A stretch of 64,000 nucleotides of DNA from Paragordius varius (taxonomy: Eukaryota > Nematomorpha), in the NCBI GenBank assembly GCA_964247055.1, contig OZ176057.1:1674001-1738000 (forward strand). The letters run 5' to 3'. A program made the translations under genes and the position numbers. Under the pieces are notes generated by a model. That model was not told where the DNA came from and did no database searches. It was given only the letters and a program-made list of their open reading frames with translations. Below, in pieces: positions 23,426 to 36,683 of this stretch (the first letter of the stretch is position 1; each line of letters starts with the position of its first letter).

Positions 23426-25489
23426 TTGAACTATTTGATATATGCTGCATACCTGTATTTACCAATCGCGTATATACCCCCATTTTTAGGCTCTGACATT
23501 CCTCTCTCTTTCTATACAATAAATTCAGTAATATAAATTCGCTAAAATATAAAAAATAAATTTAAAAGATTAATTATTTTTTTAATAGTTAAATGGACTA
23601 CTAAAATATTATGGCCCCATATTTTAAAGAAATATATTAAAATGTGGCAATGGTATGTTATCAGACTGTCATTTCTGAATGCGAGCATAGTCATGGAATA
23701 TTTAAAACAGCTTTTTGTCGTTTTATATACATAAATCTTTTTAAAATATTATCTATTAACTCGAACAAATCGGGCAACTATATTATTAGGCTTTTATTAA
23801 TTGATGGGTGGTTTTAATATTTTGCTTCTTGATAACTTAGGTTCATTTTTTGACATTTTAATTTTATTTAAAGGATGTGTTTTGTAGATTTTACAGCAAA
23901 AATTAAATAAAACTTTTATTAAAATCGTTTTTAACATTAACATTGATAGAAAAAATGGTTTAACGCGCTTCATATTTTAAATATTCATACAAGTCTAATC
24001 AGGTCATCTTAAATGTGTATTTTTAATATTTTAAAGTCCAAGTTGTGTTATGCTAATTGAAATGGTGTCAATTTATACCACCTTTTACGATATATTTGAT
24101 TATAAACTGGCCTGGTTGAATCGATTGTTGGACATTATTTGTTCTCAAGTGTTATAGTTAAAAATTCTCCTATCACATGGAAAGTTATTTTTACATTTTC
24201 ATTTTTTATACATCATAATAAAAACCGTTGAAGAAATGCATATAATTCTTAATTATATTCTTTTTTTAATTTTATTAATATGTTGACCATATATCACAAC
24301 TCATACAAAAGTCATTTGGATAATAATACTTTTGAGACACATTAAAAAATTAGGTCAAAATTAAATAGTTTTGGCATAAAAAATATAAATATATTATTTT
24401 GTAAAAAAGAAAAGGAATTATCTTGTTTTGATAATTATAATAATTCTTCATATTTTATATTGTAATGAAGATTTTTGCATATCATATTTGGTACATCATA
24501 AAACCAGATTTCTAAAGTCATTGTGTTGATGACTGGTATATAGAAATATTTATATAAATATTATTTTACGTTTAAATTGATGTAATAAACAGTATAAAAA
24601 GTTAAAATCTCAGTCTTGCATTTTTTAACAAAAATAAGCATTAACATTAAAGACGGTATAAATAAACCGTTATAGGAATGAATCAAATATAAAATCCTGC
24701 TGTTTATTGACTTAAGGTTCTGTAATTATCTGGAGCCACAAAAATGGTGGGTAAAAACATTCATCTACGTTTTAAGTACAAACTAGTTGAACCGGTCTCT
24801 TTGCCTAAATGCTCGCAGCCCTATAATAATAAGTTTTCCATATACTATGATTTACAGATGAGAGAATTTTTTTAATAATTATACATACATATCGGGGGGC
24901 ATAAAAAATACCCCGCTAAATATATAATCTAGAAAATAGATTTATATTTTGGTATTGGAGCTTACGATGGAATTAGGGTTTTATGGTAATGGAACCGACT
25001 AGTATTTTCATAAAATTTTAATTTCAGTTATCTCAAATTTCCAGGTAAATGGGCTATTTTTTGAAAGCGAAAAAATGCCGAGATTTGGGGAGCTTTTAAT
25101 ATATGGTGACATCAAAAATATTTTTTATACCATGATTATTTTGTTTAAATTGATTTTTGGCAAAACTACCGTACTCTATTGGAACAGGGTAAAAACGGTA
25201 AAATAACTCCTAATTATTATAAATGCACTTTTTCTTTTAAACTAGACTTTCTTAAATTTTGGAAATTAATATTTGTTATTTTGACAAAAAATGTATTTAT
25301 TATTGAAAACTAAAACATGTTTTAATCAAAATTCTGAATTGATGCAAATGTTCAAAATCACCAATATACATATCACCTATTTATAATATCTTAAGCAGCT
25401 ATTTTACCAATTCTCCATCCTTCACAATCGATTGAATTATACAATTCATCAATATGGCTAAAAAAAATTAACAAAAAATGCATATTATA
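23426..25489. other. AT-rich intergenic sequence, nothing recognised
   Basis: No gene, RNA or clear repeat structure seen on either strand. Confidence 0.4.
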
Positions 25490-26175
25490 TAATTTATACT
25501 GTCATAATCTAAAATATATTATATCACGATCTGGAATTTTTACGTTTGAACACTAGCCCATTTTAGAGTAAGCCAAGATATGAGACTTTCGGAGCCCACA
25601 CAGTGGCGTACCGAGCAGGCGACCAGGTAATTAAATTTTTATGGCGCCCCTCCCCTCTTTTTTAAAAGCCAATAAAACAATTTATTAAAAAAAACGTTGT
25701 AACCTAAACACTATAGATAAGACAGCACAGTCATATAAATTTCAAATTTATTTAATATATATATTTATATGATACTAAATTTATTCAATGGTACTAATTA
25801 GGTGAACAATAGAGTATATATTATAGGGATTATTACCTAAATTGCTAAGAAATCTCATTTGAAAGTTCTTATTATTTTTGCATAATTAAAATTCAATTTT
25901 AAAAAATCATTTAGGCGCTCTTAAATAACGGCGCCCGGGGCATGATGCACCCCCTTGCTCCCCCTCGGTACGCCCCTGAGCCCACACATTAAAATTAATT
26001 TGTGCTTTCTTTTATAGTAATAATTCATTGGTTTATATATATATGTATTTAAATTTATCTTTAAACATGTTTGTATCATAGGCACAAATTTTGCGATTTT
26101 TCCATATGGACAATACTACAAAAGTACAAACCGCGATTCGCAAATTTTCGCCTTAAAAATGGGCTAGTTTTTAAA
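25490..26175. repeat. Foldback element family 1, half copy c, split by a hAT MITE
   Basis: Matches the right half of copy a (TGAGACTTTCGGAGCCCACA, then TTTGCGATTTTTCCATATGG). The left half is not evident. A further fragment of the family may lie at about 26700-26960. Confidence 0.5.
25601..25978. mobile_element. hAT MITE with perfect 8-bp target duplication
   Basis: 378 bp with terminal inverted repeats CAGTGGCGTACCGAG and CTCGGTACGCCCCTG, flanked by agcccaca at 25593-25600 and 25979-25986. No coding capacity. The 8-bp duplication and the CAG..CTG ends are diagnostic of hAT. It is inserted in a foldback element. A second, left-truncated copy lies at about 36020-36318. Confidence 0.92.
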
Positions 26176-26554
26176 TAAAATAAAAATTCAGGGATGCGCA
26201 ACCAAAACCGAAAAAATCAAATTAATACAACATTTCATAACACATTTTAATAAAAAAATTAATTGAAATTGCATAATTATTAATATAAAATTAAAATTTT
26301 TAATTTTAATATATATCTATTTAGTTTAATGACACCATTGATTGTCTGGAAAAATATGTTAAGACCGTTAAATATTTAATATATACCACATTTTATTCTT
26401 AAATTGAATAACTAAAATACTATAGTCTTAAAGGTAAAAAATTGATATTTATTGAAGGTTATCAACATTACTACATTATTTATTAAAGAATTGCTTGATT
26501 TTTAAAATGTAGTTAAAACTGAAAATTTTAACAACAAATAAAAAAGATTAAATT

Positions 26555-26652
26555 GATTAGTAGCGGGCCGTATATTTCCATAATTGAAACATTTGATGTA
26601 CATTTGTGCCCGCCGAAATCTTTGAGGCGAAGCGTGTGTTGAACCGCCCTGT
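26555..26652. mobile_element. Remnant of a hAT element end
   Basis: GCGGGCCGTATATTTCC through GTTGAACCGCCCTG resembles the right end of the hAT MITEs in this window (GTTGGACACCCCTG at 51406-51419). No left end is visible. Confidence 0.4.
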
Positions 26653-28130
26653 GCTAGATTATGATCATGTAAATTTTTATTTGAAAAAAACATAAAAATT
26701 TTGTTTTTAGCAAGATTTATTTGCGCGTTTTTATGGTATTTTGAAGCATAATGGTAACAGTAAAAAATTTAGTTTATAACGAAAAACGCTTTATATAATA
26801 AAATGCTGAACATTATCACCTCAGAATATTGAGGAAATTATATTAAACTAGCATGTATAAAAAAAATTTATCGCGCAATTTCCCTATTTTCTCATTTATT
26901 TAAAGAAAACTAGTCCTTATTATAGTGGGTCGAAATTTTAGTACGTGTGGAACCCACATAATATTGTTTTTTATTTAGCCTTAAGTGTACAACTTTAAGT
27001 ACTAAATTGAGCAATTAACAATATGGCTTTAAAACCTAAAGCACCGTGTGAATCATGATCCATATTTATCAGAAAACATATATTTCAACATTTTTTGTCC
27101 ACTTTGTTATAATCAATGTGTTAAAACAAAAATAATGGTAATTAACTAATATTTTTGCCTAAACTATTGACAAATTTTATTAATGGTTAAAAGCAATGTT
27201 TAATATATACAGAGCTGCGAATAATAAAAGAAATAACATTCGTTTAATCATAAAATTATGAGTAATTTATGGTAAATGTTTCAGCCTTTGCTGAAACCAA
27301 AACGGTTATTTGATTGTAGGAGAAATTATTACAAATGTAACTCAAAATTCCCAACGGCCTAATCAAAACTATGATAGGTTAAATTTTTGAACCATAATAT
27401 AATGTTATAAAATATTTGAACATAAAAATAACGAATATTTTAGAACTACAAATTATTAAAAGTACTTTAACATTGTTAGATTCTACAACTAAATCAAATA
27501 TAAATAAATAGTTGGCACAAAATATTAGTAAATGAAACCGAAAACAATTGAAATTACCTACCAGGAATAACATAGAATGCATCTTAATGGCTGCTTACTT
27601 AACACTATTGTTGGGCATAGTATACAGTAGTGCAGTGGTAACCAAACCGCGGCCCGCGGGCCGCATGCGGCCCTAAGGTTCTTTAAAATTGCCCTATGAC
27701 CATATCGCTAATTAAATTATTTTTTTATTGATGAATTTCTAAAATACACATGAACGAATTTTCACTTGTTTTAATATTAATTTATTTTCTTTAGAATTAA
27801 TTTTGGTAATTTTTATTTTTTACCCAATTTGAAATGTAGAAAAATTTCTACATTGAAATGATTTCAAAATTTTGGCACACGTTGTTCCTGTATTATATTT
27901 TCTTTTCTATTTTAAAATTTTTATTGCATTCCTTTTTGTATTTAAGCAAGCCTTTCACCCAAACTTGCAAATACATATTTTTTCATTTCTATCTTGCATC
28001 ATTTATAATTCATTGCCATAAAATATTTTTCAAATCAACATCAGTAAATTTCGACCTGTTTTTTAATGCATAATTCAAATTATATTCCTATTTTTGAAAA
28101 AATTACATAATATTCAGCATAAATTCAAAG

Positions 28131-28342
28131 GATGACATCTAATGCTAAAAAATGTAAATTATCGGAGGAAAATCCCTCCTTTAAAAAAAAGAATGGTACT
28201 TTGTCGTTTTAAATTAAAATGTTTTACCTGCCTTATATGTAGGAGAACATAATTATAAACAATATTGAAAAACATTTTACAATCCATCATTCTCATAAAT
28301 TACCAGAATAACACGAGGAAAGAAACGAAAAATATAAAAAGA
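28131..28342 (+). pseudogene. hAT transposase N-terminus (BED-type finger), broken
   Basis: From an ATG the reading begins MTSNAKKCKLSEENPSFKKK. In another frame it then continues with CLICR and later Asn/Lys and His-like positions, recalling the N-terminus of GTF2IRD2/ZBED-like hAT transposases (KRK..., then C-L-I-C, then H). At least one frameshift and a stop interrupt it before the Helitron begins. Assigned by pattern and by its place inside the hAT ends. Confidence 0.55.
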
Positions 28343-30509
28343 CTAGCGTAAATCTCGTGCTGCTACGCAGCCCGAGGAAGTCTTCCAAAAAATTGACTTA
28401 ACCCATTTTTCAGACGGGGTGGGCCCGAACTGGGGACCTAATTCCAAAAAAGGGCGAAGCTATTGTCGGGGCATTCATTAATGATTATATTTTTTTGATA
28501 TTTGGATTTGATTGGGTTAACCGGCTTTCCGGAAACAGATCAGAAATTTTTCTGAGGAATCAGTTTTTACCGGGTAGCTCCTTACCCGGCAGCTATCCAT
28601 AAAAAAACGCCCAACTAAAATTTTTTCCTTTTAACAGGGAATACGTGGAATCCATATTGAATTTTTACGGTCTCATACCTTAGGCAAAAAATCGATTTAA
28701 AAAATTATTTTTGTGGACTTTGTTTTTTGAAAAAAATGGCATTTTACGGGGGAAGCGGAAAAGAGGGCCTAAAGCGAAAAAGTGACTCGACTATGTTTAG
28801 CGCGATCAAAAATAAGTAAACAAAAATCATATTTGAAATTGAATGGTCGAACACGTTCTCCAAAAAATTGACTTAACAAATTTTTCACACGGGGTAGGCC
28901 CGAACTGGATACCTAATTCCAAAAAAGGGCGAAGCTATTGTCGGGCCATTCGTTAATGATTATATTTTTTCGATATTTGGATTTGTATGGGTTCACCGGT
29001 TTTCCGGAAACAGATCACAAAGTTACATGAAAAATCAGTTTTTAGTGGGTAGCTCCTTACCCAGCAGCTATCATCAAAGAAACGCTTGACTAAAATTTTT
29101 GCCTTTTCACAAGGAATACGAAAAACTCAAATTTTTACAGTCTCATACCGTGGGCAAAAAAATACAATCAAAAAATTATGTTTGTGGACTGTGTTTTTTT
29201 TTGAAAAAAATGGCATTTTACGGGGGTAGCGGGTAAAAAGAGGGCCTAAATCAAAAAAGTGAGTCGACTATGTTCAGCGCGATCAAAAATAAGTAAACAA
29301 AAATCATATTTGAAATTGAATGGTCGAACACGTTCTCCAAAAAATTGACTTAACAAATTTTTCACACGGGGTAGGCCCGAACTGGATACCTAATTCCAAA
29401 AAAGGGCGAAGCTATTGTCGGGCCATTCGTTAATGATTATATTTTTTCGATATTTGGAATTGTATGGGTTCACCGGTTTTCCGGAAACAGATCACAAAGT
29501 TACATGAAAAATCAATTTTTAGTGGGTAGCTCCTTACCCAGCAGCTATCATCAAAGAAACGCTTGACTAAAATTTTTGCCTTTTAACAGGGAATACGTGG
29601 AATCCATATTGAATATTTACGGTCTCACACCTAGGGCGAAAAATAGATTTTAAAAAAATATTTTTGTGGACTTTGTTGAAAAAGGTGGCATTTTACGTGG
29701 GGAGCGGGTAAAAAGACGGCCTAAAAAAAGCGAGACGACTATGTTCGGCGCAATCGAAAATAACTAAATAAAAATCATATTTGAAATTGAATGGTCCAAC
29801 ACGTTCTCCAAAAAATTGACTTAACAAATTTTTCACACGGGGTAGGCCCGAACTGGATACCTAATTCCAAAAAAGGGCGAAGCTATTGTCGGGGCATATT
29901 TAATGATTATATTTTTTCGATATTTGGAATTGTATGGGTTCACCGGTTTTCCGGAAACTGATCACAAAGTTACATGAAAAATCAGTTTTTAGTGGGTAGC
30001 TCCTTTCACAGCAGATATCATTAAAGAAACGCTTGACTAAAATTTTTGCTGTTTAACAGGGAAAAGGTGGAATCCATATTGAATTTTTACGGTCTCATAC
30101 CTTGGTCGAAAAATAGATTTTAAAAAAATATTTTTGTGGACTTTGTTTTTTGAAAAAGGTGGCATTTTAGGGGGGAGCGGGTAAAAAGAGGGCCCAAATC
30201 AAAAAAGCGAGACGACTATGTTCGGCGCAATCGGAAATAACTAAATAAAAATCATATTTGAAATTGAATGGTCCAACACGTTCTCCGGAAAATTGAAAGA
30301 CACGATTTTTGTGGACTTCTGTTTTCAAAAAAAACCATTTTTCACACGGGATGGGCCCAAACTGGGGGCCTATTTCAAAAAAAGGGCGAAGCTATTGTCG
30401 GGGCGTTCATTAATGATTATATTTTTTCGATGTGTGGATTTGAATGGGTCTACCGGTTTCCTGTACCAGATCACAAAGCCTGCATTTTCCATTTTTATAA
30501 ATATATAGA
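28343..30509 (-). mobile_element. Non-autonomous Helitron with about 4.5 tandem units of 470-478 bp
   Basis: The minus-strand 5' end is TCTATATATTTATAAAAATG, preceded by A. The 3' end is a hairpin (CTCGGGCTGC-GTA-GCAGCACGAG) followed by ATTTACG and CTAG, then T. The interior is a tandem array: the marker around GACTATGTT recurs near 28790, 29265, 29735 and 30212. Each unit contains CACACGGGGT, GGGCGAAGCTATTGTCGGG and CGGTTTTCCGGAAAC. No helicase or Rep domain is present, so it depends on another element. It is inserted in a hAT transposase gene. Confidence 0.87.
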
Positions 30510-30559
30510 TTAAGGAAATTTTACAAATGAATTCTACCATGAAGATGTGATTTTCTCCA

Positions 30560-31660
30560 AATAACTAGCATTTTTCGATAATAATGGTATATCTGTGAAA
30601 AAAATGGTTTCGATCTGGAAGCATGGCTGTCCCTCTATGATTGGAATAAACCAAGGATTTACTCCTCTTTTGAACAAATATAATTTGCAAAATATATCCT
30701 TTCACTGCTTTATTCATCAGCAAAACCTGGTTTCGCCTGTAAAAAATGAATCACTCAATACAATAATTAAAACGGTTGTGGATATAGTTAACCACATCCG
30801 TGGCAGAGAATTCAAACGCCGCAAATTCCCTTCTGAAAGATATCCACAGTGAGTTTGATGATATTCTTTTGTACACCGCTGTGAGATGGCTAAGTCTTAG
30901 CAAAGTATTAAAGAGATTTTTTGTTTTAAGACATGTTCTTTTATATTTGAAACATAACAGAAAGGTTGAAGAGGAAATTAACAATTATTAGCCTACTTTT
31001 GCGACATTATTTATAAACTTAGTATTTTTAATACAAGTCTTCCAGGGAGCAAAATATTAACCTATTTGCTAATCAAATATTTACTTTTGAAGATTATTAA
31101 TATATAAACAAAATTTTATAAATAAAACACTCCTATATTTTCCAACATTTATAACAAATCATGAAGAAATATGGAATTTACCGCGATTAATTTAATATCA
31201 GACAATCATTTAACATTTTTATCTAATGAGATGAAATTCAAATTCCTAGAATCAAGAAATATTAAAAATTGCTTAAAACTCGTTGAAAATTCATGCATAT
31301 GAAAATAACCAATATAAAGCAACTTGAGCATTTCGGTTTTGATCAGGCGCATATCATTGAAGAATTCGTAGATTTTAAAAACATCCAATTTGGAAGCTAT
31401 ATTCCAGGAGAATCGTAGAGTAGAAAGATATGTAGAGTTTTGGCAATATGTGCCAAATTCTAAAAATACAAAAAAATTCCTCAAATTATCCTAACTGTTT
31501 TTCCCACAACTTACACGTGTGAGACGGCATATTAAAAAAATGAAGTATGTCAAGAATACATACAGAAATCGCTTAACCGATGATCATATCGACGACATAT
31601 TAAGATTGGCCTGTCATGAGGCGAAACTAAATTTGTCAAAAGATATTGGTTAATATCAAA
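30560..31660 (+). pseudogene. hAT transposase catalytic and C-terminal parts, broken
   Basis: Recognisable blocks in order: CPSMIGINQGFTPLL, FHCFIHQQNL, IIKTVVDIVNHIRGR, then after a frameshift near 30810 SLLKDIHSEFDDI and VRWLSLSKVLKRFF, and finally, in separate frames near 31490-31650, LTVFPTTYTCETAY and MKYVKNTYRNRLTDDHIDDI. These are the RNase-H-like core and the C-terminal dimerisation segment of GTF2IRD2-like hAT transposases. Several frameshifts and stops are present, and about 200 residues between the BED finger and the first block are missing. Confidence 0.8.
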
Positions 31661-31929
31661 ATAAATGCTGTCATCAAAATATTTTAATATTTTAATAATT
31701 GCAAAAAATTTATTGTGCTGATTTAGAGTATAAATATGTGGTTATGTGTCAAAAAGCTAAGGAATTTTTGCCATTATAAGGTTCATGCCTCTTAAAAAAT
31801 ATATTGGGCCGATTAAATTTTTTTGGTCTGTACTACTGCAGTAGTGTATGAAAAAACCAACAAAATGTTGATAAACACTCTTTTCCTTTCCTTTTTCGAT
31901 ACACTGTGTTGCGAATTGCCCTGTTGTTG

Positions 31930-34750
31930 TTGTTTGCTAAAGTCGATTCCGACAAACTGCAACATTGAAAATAAAGCTTCTCCATTCATTGCGATTTCCG
32001 GTTTTGGTGTTTAGGTCGGATAATGATTGATTGGTTTCTTTAAGGATGTTATCCATCCAACGATTTCGTCTTCTCCCTCTTTTTCGGGCACCATTCACTT
32101 TCCCCAGCATCAGTGATTTTTCAAGTGAGCTGGATCTCATGATGTGCCCGAAGAAGGAGAGTTTTTGCCGTGTTAAGCTGCCAAGAAGTGACATTTCTGG
32201 GTTAATTTTATTTAGAATGGTGGTGTTTGAAACTTTGTCTGTCCATTTTGTTTGAAGAAGTTTCCTCTAAACCCATAATTTGAAAGAGTTTATTAGACGT
32301 TCATCATATTTTTTCAGTGTCCAGCTTTCCCCCCCATACATAAATGTGGGGAAAACTGTAGCTTTGATTAATCTGATTTTGGTTTGTAGTTTAATGTCAT
32401 GCGACATCCAAATCCTGTTATATTTAAAAGTTACTGCTTTAGCAATGGCAATTCTTCGCTTTATTTCAGGCGTAGAGTTGTTCTCATTATTAATAATGCT
32501 ACCTAAGTACGTGTAGCTGCTAACTGTTTCGATCTGGTTGCCGTTGAGGATTATTGGATTGGTTTGAGCCGGATTTATTTGCATGACTTTTGTTTTTTTG
32601 AAATTGATATTTAATCCAAATTTATTGCATTCAGTTGTAAACACTTGCAAGGCTTGCGATAATGTGTCTACACTGTCTGCGAATAAAACTGTATCATCCG
32701 CGTAGTGAACGGATGTAAGTAGGTTCCCACCTACGTTGATGCCGTAAGTTTGTGGGATATTTCTTATAATGCACTCCAGGTATGCGTTAAAAAGCATTGG
32801 TGATAAAACGCATTGACGGAGGCCGACTTGTACCATACATGGGTCAGATATACCGTATGGTGTAGATACTACAGCCGTGGAATTTGAATAAATTGAAAAT
32901 ATGATGTTGATTAAATGTGTTGACACTCCGAGTTGTTTTAAAGCTTTCCGTAGTTTATTGTGCTGGATGGAATCGAATGCTTTGGACAAATCGACAAAGC
33001 ACATATGCAATTCTTTGTTAAATTCGATGTGTTTTTCGATTATCCACCTCATGTTACATATCATATTACGGCATCCTCTACCTTTTCGAAAACCAGCCTG
33101 AATCGTGGATATCTCCGGGTCAAGAATGGAATTTAGACGAAACTGTATTATTTTTAGAAAAACTTTGGACACCTGGTTTATGAGCGCTATGGTGCGATAG
33201 TTGTCACACAGTTCTGGGTTACCCTTTATTACAATCGGAATTATAATGGATGTGCACCAATCCTCAGTTTTTCCATCTCAAATATGGTTTGAAATAATTT
33301 GGTGAGTATATCGATTGGAATGTATTTTATTATTTCAGTAGGGATGTCTTGGTGGCCCTTTGATTTACCGGTGCTAGAGTGTTTTATAGCGAGTTCCACT
33401 TCTTCTTTCGTTAATTGGGGGGTTATTTACATTGTATAGTTTGTTTATATGTTTGTGCCATAGTTTGCGAATTTCGTCTTTTTCGGTGACGATTGAGTTG
33501 TTGTCGTTTCTCATAGATCCCTTATAAAAAACTTTTTTGTGTGGAACAATATTGTTTGCATGGGCAAAGAGGTTTTGATTATTTTTGGCGTCTGTTTCTA
33601 ATTTTCACATAGTTGGTCATAATACTTATTTGTGTCCTCTCTTGCACTCTTCTGAAACTCACTGTTTAGTTGTTTGTATTCATCCCATTTGCATTTGATT
33701 TTGGATTCTCTACGTTTTTCTGCGATCTCGAGACTTTTGGTTGACAATTTTATTTTTTGCTTATTGCGTTTGAGAGGCCGAATGAATTCGTCGGCTGTGT
33801 CTCATCAGATTGTATATATATCGTTCCAAAAGAAGTTTATATCTTGATAGTTTTCGGAATTATGTTCAAGGCAATCGAAACGATTTGATAAAGCGGTGCT
33901 AAACTTATCGTCGATTGTATCATAATATCTTGTTCTTGTAAGTTTGGATGTTTTAGGTAGTTGTAATTTAATTCGGAGTTTGGCGATTAATAGGTTGTGG
34001 TCGCTGTAGCAATCCGATCCTGGTAGGCATTTGACATTATGAAATGAACTTTTGTATTTTACCATACCTAATATGAAGTCAATCTGGTTACGGTATCTTT
34101 GACACGGGGAACGCCATGTGTATACACGTCGTTTGGGCTGTTTAAAAAAGCTGTTTGCGACGAAGAAACGATGGTTAGCACAAAATCCAATCAATCTGTC
34201 TCCTCTCTCGTTTTTTATGCCCAAGCCCATGCCGCCTGTCATAGGAGGTGTTTTGTCTGTTCCGATGATTGAGTTAAAATCACCTAAGATAAATATGATA
34301 TCCTTTTTTGAAATGTGGGATATCGCCAAGTCGAGATCGCTATAAAATTTTTCACAGTCGTCATCGCTGTAAGAGGAGGTAGGTGCGTAAATTTGAAGGA
34401 TAGTAATGGGTTGAGGGGTTGTTTGTATGCGGATTGCGATAATACGATCATTGATAGATTAAAAATGTCCGATAAGTTAGCTAGTTTTTTGTTCATTATT
34501 ATGCCGACACCGTTGTATTTTGACGAGTCGTGGCCGGAATAATACAAAATATGATTGTCAAATTCTTAGGTTCCGGTAGAGGGGATGTGTGATTCTGAAA
34601 TTCCTAGTATGTCAATTTTATGCTTAGTCATTTCATTAACGACAATATCTAGCTTGTGGTTTTTGTAGGATCGGCGTAAGTTCCATGTGGCGATGCAGAT
34701 GCTGAGATTACGTGATTTCAACATTAGCAGAATGTCCTTCGAATGGGAGA
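31930..34750 (-). pseudogene. RTE-like LINE copy 1, decayed
   Basis: Minus-strand fragments give an apurinic endonuclease (ATWNLRR, ILGISESHIPS, FILGDFNSIIG, QIDFILG, SDHNLLIAKL), then reverse transcriptase (FRKGRGCRNMI, FVDLSKAFDSIQH, VLSPMLFNAYLE, HYADDTVLFA), then a C-terminal segment (FGHIMRSSSLEKSLMLGKVN, RRRNRWMDNI). The motif series and the endonuclease-RT-C-terminal layout fit the RTE/BovB-like clade. At least four frame breaks lie between fragments, including stops near 34566 and 33805. It is clearly diverged from copy 2 at 52824, so it is a separate insertion and probably a different subfamily. Confidence 0.8.
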
Positions 34751-34925
34751 AGTGAATAGGAAATATGTTATGGATATGTAAGGAATAGGATATAACTATT
34801 TCTAATATTCGGAGAAGGTAAAAATCAATGTTTTTGGTAAAAAGATCGATAAGAGATGGGTAGGTATACCATACCTTTCCCACTCGATTAAAAGCAAATT
34901 GCCCTACTATAGTGTTAAAAAGCAA

Positions 34926-35444
34926 CCATTAAAATCCATACTGTATCTGCCAATAAAAACTCATAGTGTTGCATCTTCTTTGCATATTTTGTATGCAGCG
35001 TATCACATCCATAAAAAATCATAACTTAAAACAACATTAACTTTTTTGGCTTAAAGACATTCCTAACCATAAAAAAAAGCTATTAATCTTGACATTGTAA
35101 TTTAAGATATGACAATCAATAATATAGCATTAAATTTTAAGATTAATTAGAAGCTACAAAAGAGTTGTTCAATAAAAATATTATCACCATAGATTATTCA
35201 ATATGTACGTACAGTAAAAATTTAAATTATACATAGATAGCGTATAAACTAAGGAACAAACATTATTAAAAATATTATCAGAAAATTATTATTTATTTAT
35301 CTTTTGGGTTGCCAAATATGGAATAGATAAATTGGTAATATAATTTTAAATATTAAATATATAGTCAGACCAAGGTTTATATGGTTTTTTTACAAAAATA
35401 TTTGTCTTTTAATTTTTATATTTATGCATAATTAAGACTACATA
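34926..35444. other. AT-rich intergenic sequence, nothing recognised
   Basis: No gene, RNA or repeat structure identified. It separates the LINE from the first copy of the segmental duplication. Confidence 0.4.
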
Positions 35445-36683
35445 CACAATGTCCACAAAAAAATCCTAATGATGTATATATATATATATATGTATTAGAA
35501 TAAGAAAATACGTCAAGATTTCATGATTGATATGCCGCGTGATTTGCAAAAGTTATCTACACTTTTGTGGTAGCTCCATATCAGAAAATGGCAAAAGTTG
35601 CGCACATTTTTGAATGTAAATTTTTTTGTGCAAGCTAAATTCTTCATTCTAAAACATTGCTATAATATATATACTACATAGAAGAAGCAAAATGTGGGCT
35701 TCGACCCAAGTTTTTTCGCGTTTTTAAAAAACGAGCTAGTTCTCTTAAAATAAAAGCAAAAATGCCGAAAATGCGGGATAATGTTTAAATATATGCTAAA
35801 TTTTCATGTCAAAAGAAATATAAAAATGCATAATTTTTTCCAAATTATTTTTAAATTTTAGTGAAGCGTACTTTTTGGACGGAAAAGAAAGACTTCTCGA
35901 TTTAAAAATGTTCACAAATTTATATTAAATATTGTGTTTATTTCAAAATATCATCAAATTTGAAAGCAAACGAACATTTAAATTAAAAATAAGAGCGTGT
36001 TCAGCATCATCGGGCATAAAACTTTTATGGCGCCCTTCCCCCCTTTTTTTAAAAGCCAATAAAACAATTTATAAAAAAAAAATACAAACGTTGTAACCTA
36101 AACACCATAGATAAGACAGCACAGCCATGTAAATTTTAATTCTATTAAATATATATATTTATATGATACTAAATTTATTAGGTGAATAATAGAGTATATA
36201 GGGATTAGTACCCAAATTGCTAAAAATCTCATTTTAATTTAATTTTAAAAAATCATTTAGGCGTCCCTAAATAGCGGCGGGGCATGAACCCCCTTGCCCC
36301 CCCCTCGGTACGCCCCTGATTAAAAAGTGTTTTTATAAAATCTTAAAACGTTTTTAATCCTTTCCATCTCATACCTCAAAATTGTATGAAGTACGTTTCA
36401 ATATTTTTTTTAAAACAAAGTATGCATTTTTAAAAATAATTTTGGTTGATGTTGAAATTCAGGTTATCGGCATTTTTGCGTTTGTTATAACCCATTTTAG
36501 AAGAGGAAAAAATTTGGAACTTTCGCAGCCTAACTTCTTAAAATTAAATTTTATTATATATCCTCTAGCTTGTTATATATAATGTTATTTTAATTATATT
36601 TTTTGGAATAAAGCATTTTGTTTTTTACAAAATAATTTTGTTTGACAAAATATGCGCAAATTGTCATTTTTTGCTATGGAGCA
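35445..36683. repeat. Foldback element family 1, copy d, split by hAT and Gypsy insertions
   Basis: Starts ACACAATGTCCACAAAAAAA and carries CATATCAGAAAATGGCAAAA and ACTACATAGAAGAAGC, the latter shared only with copy f at 58830, its duplicate. A left-truncated hAT MITE lies at about 36020-36318. The right arm stops at the Gypsy insertion and resumes at 41057-41170. Confidence 0.65.
36020..36318. mobile_element. hAT MITE, second copy, left end lost
   Basis: Closely similar to 25601-25978 (shared ATGGCGCCC start region, TAGATAAGACAGCACAG, and the right end CTCGGTACGCCCCTG). The left terminal repeat is missing, so no target duplication can be read. The duplicate locus at about 59340 lacks it. 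Confidence 0.75.

Larger units (their letters stand above)
27633..31838 (+). mobile_element. hAT transposon, transposase decayed, split by a Helitron
   Basis: The ends CAGTGGTAACCAAACC and GGTCTGTACTACTG are imperfect inverted repeats, flanked by a perfect 8-bp duplication cagtagtg (27625-27632 and 31839-31846). Inside are fragments of one plus-strand transposase. Without the Helitron at 28343-30509 the element is about 2.0 kb. The left subterminal CGCGGCCCGCGGGCCGCATG is shared in part with the small hAT copies at 9140 and 51125, which may be its non-autonomous relatives. Confidence 0.88.

Noticed and set aside
31206-31484. 92-codon minus-strand frame
   Set aside because: It is the antisense of the decayed hAT transposase region.
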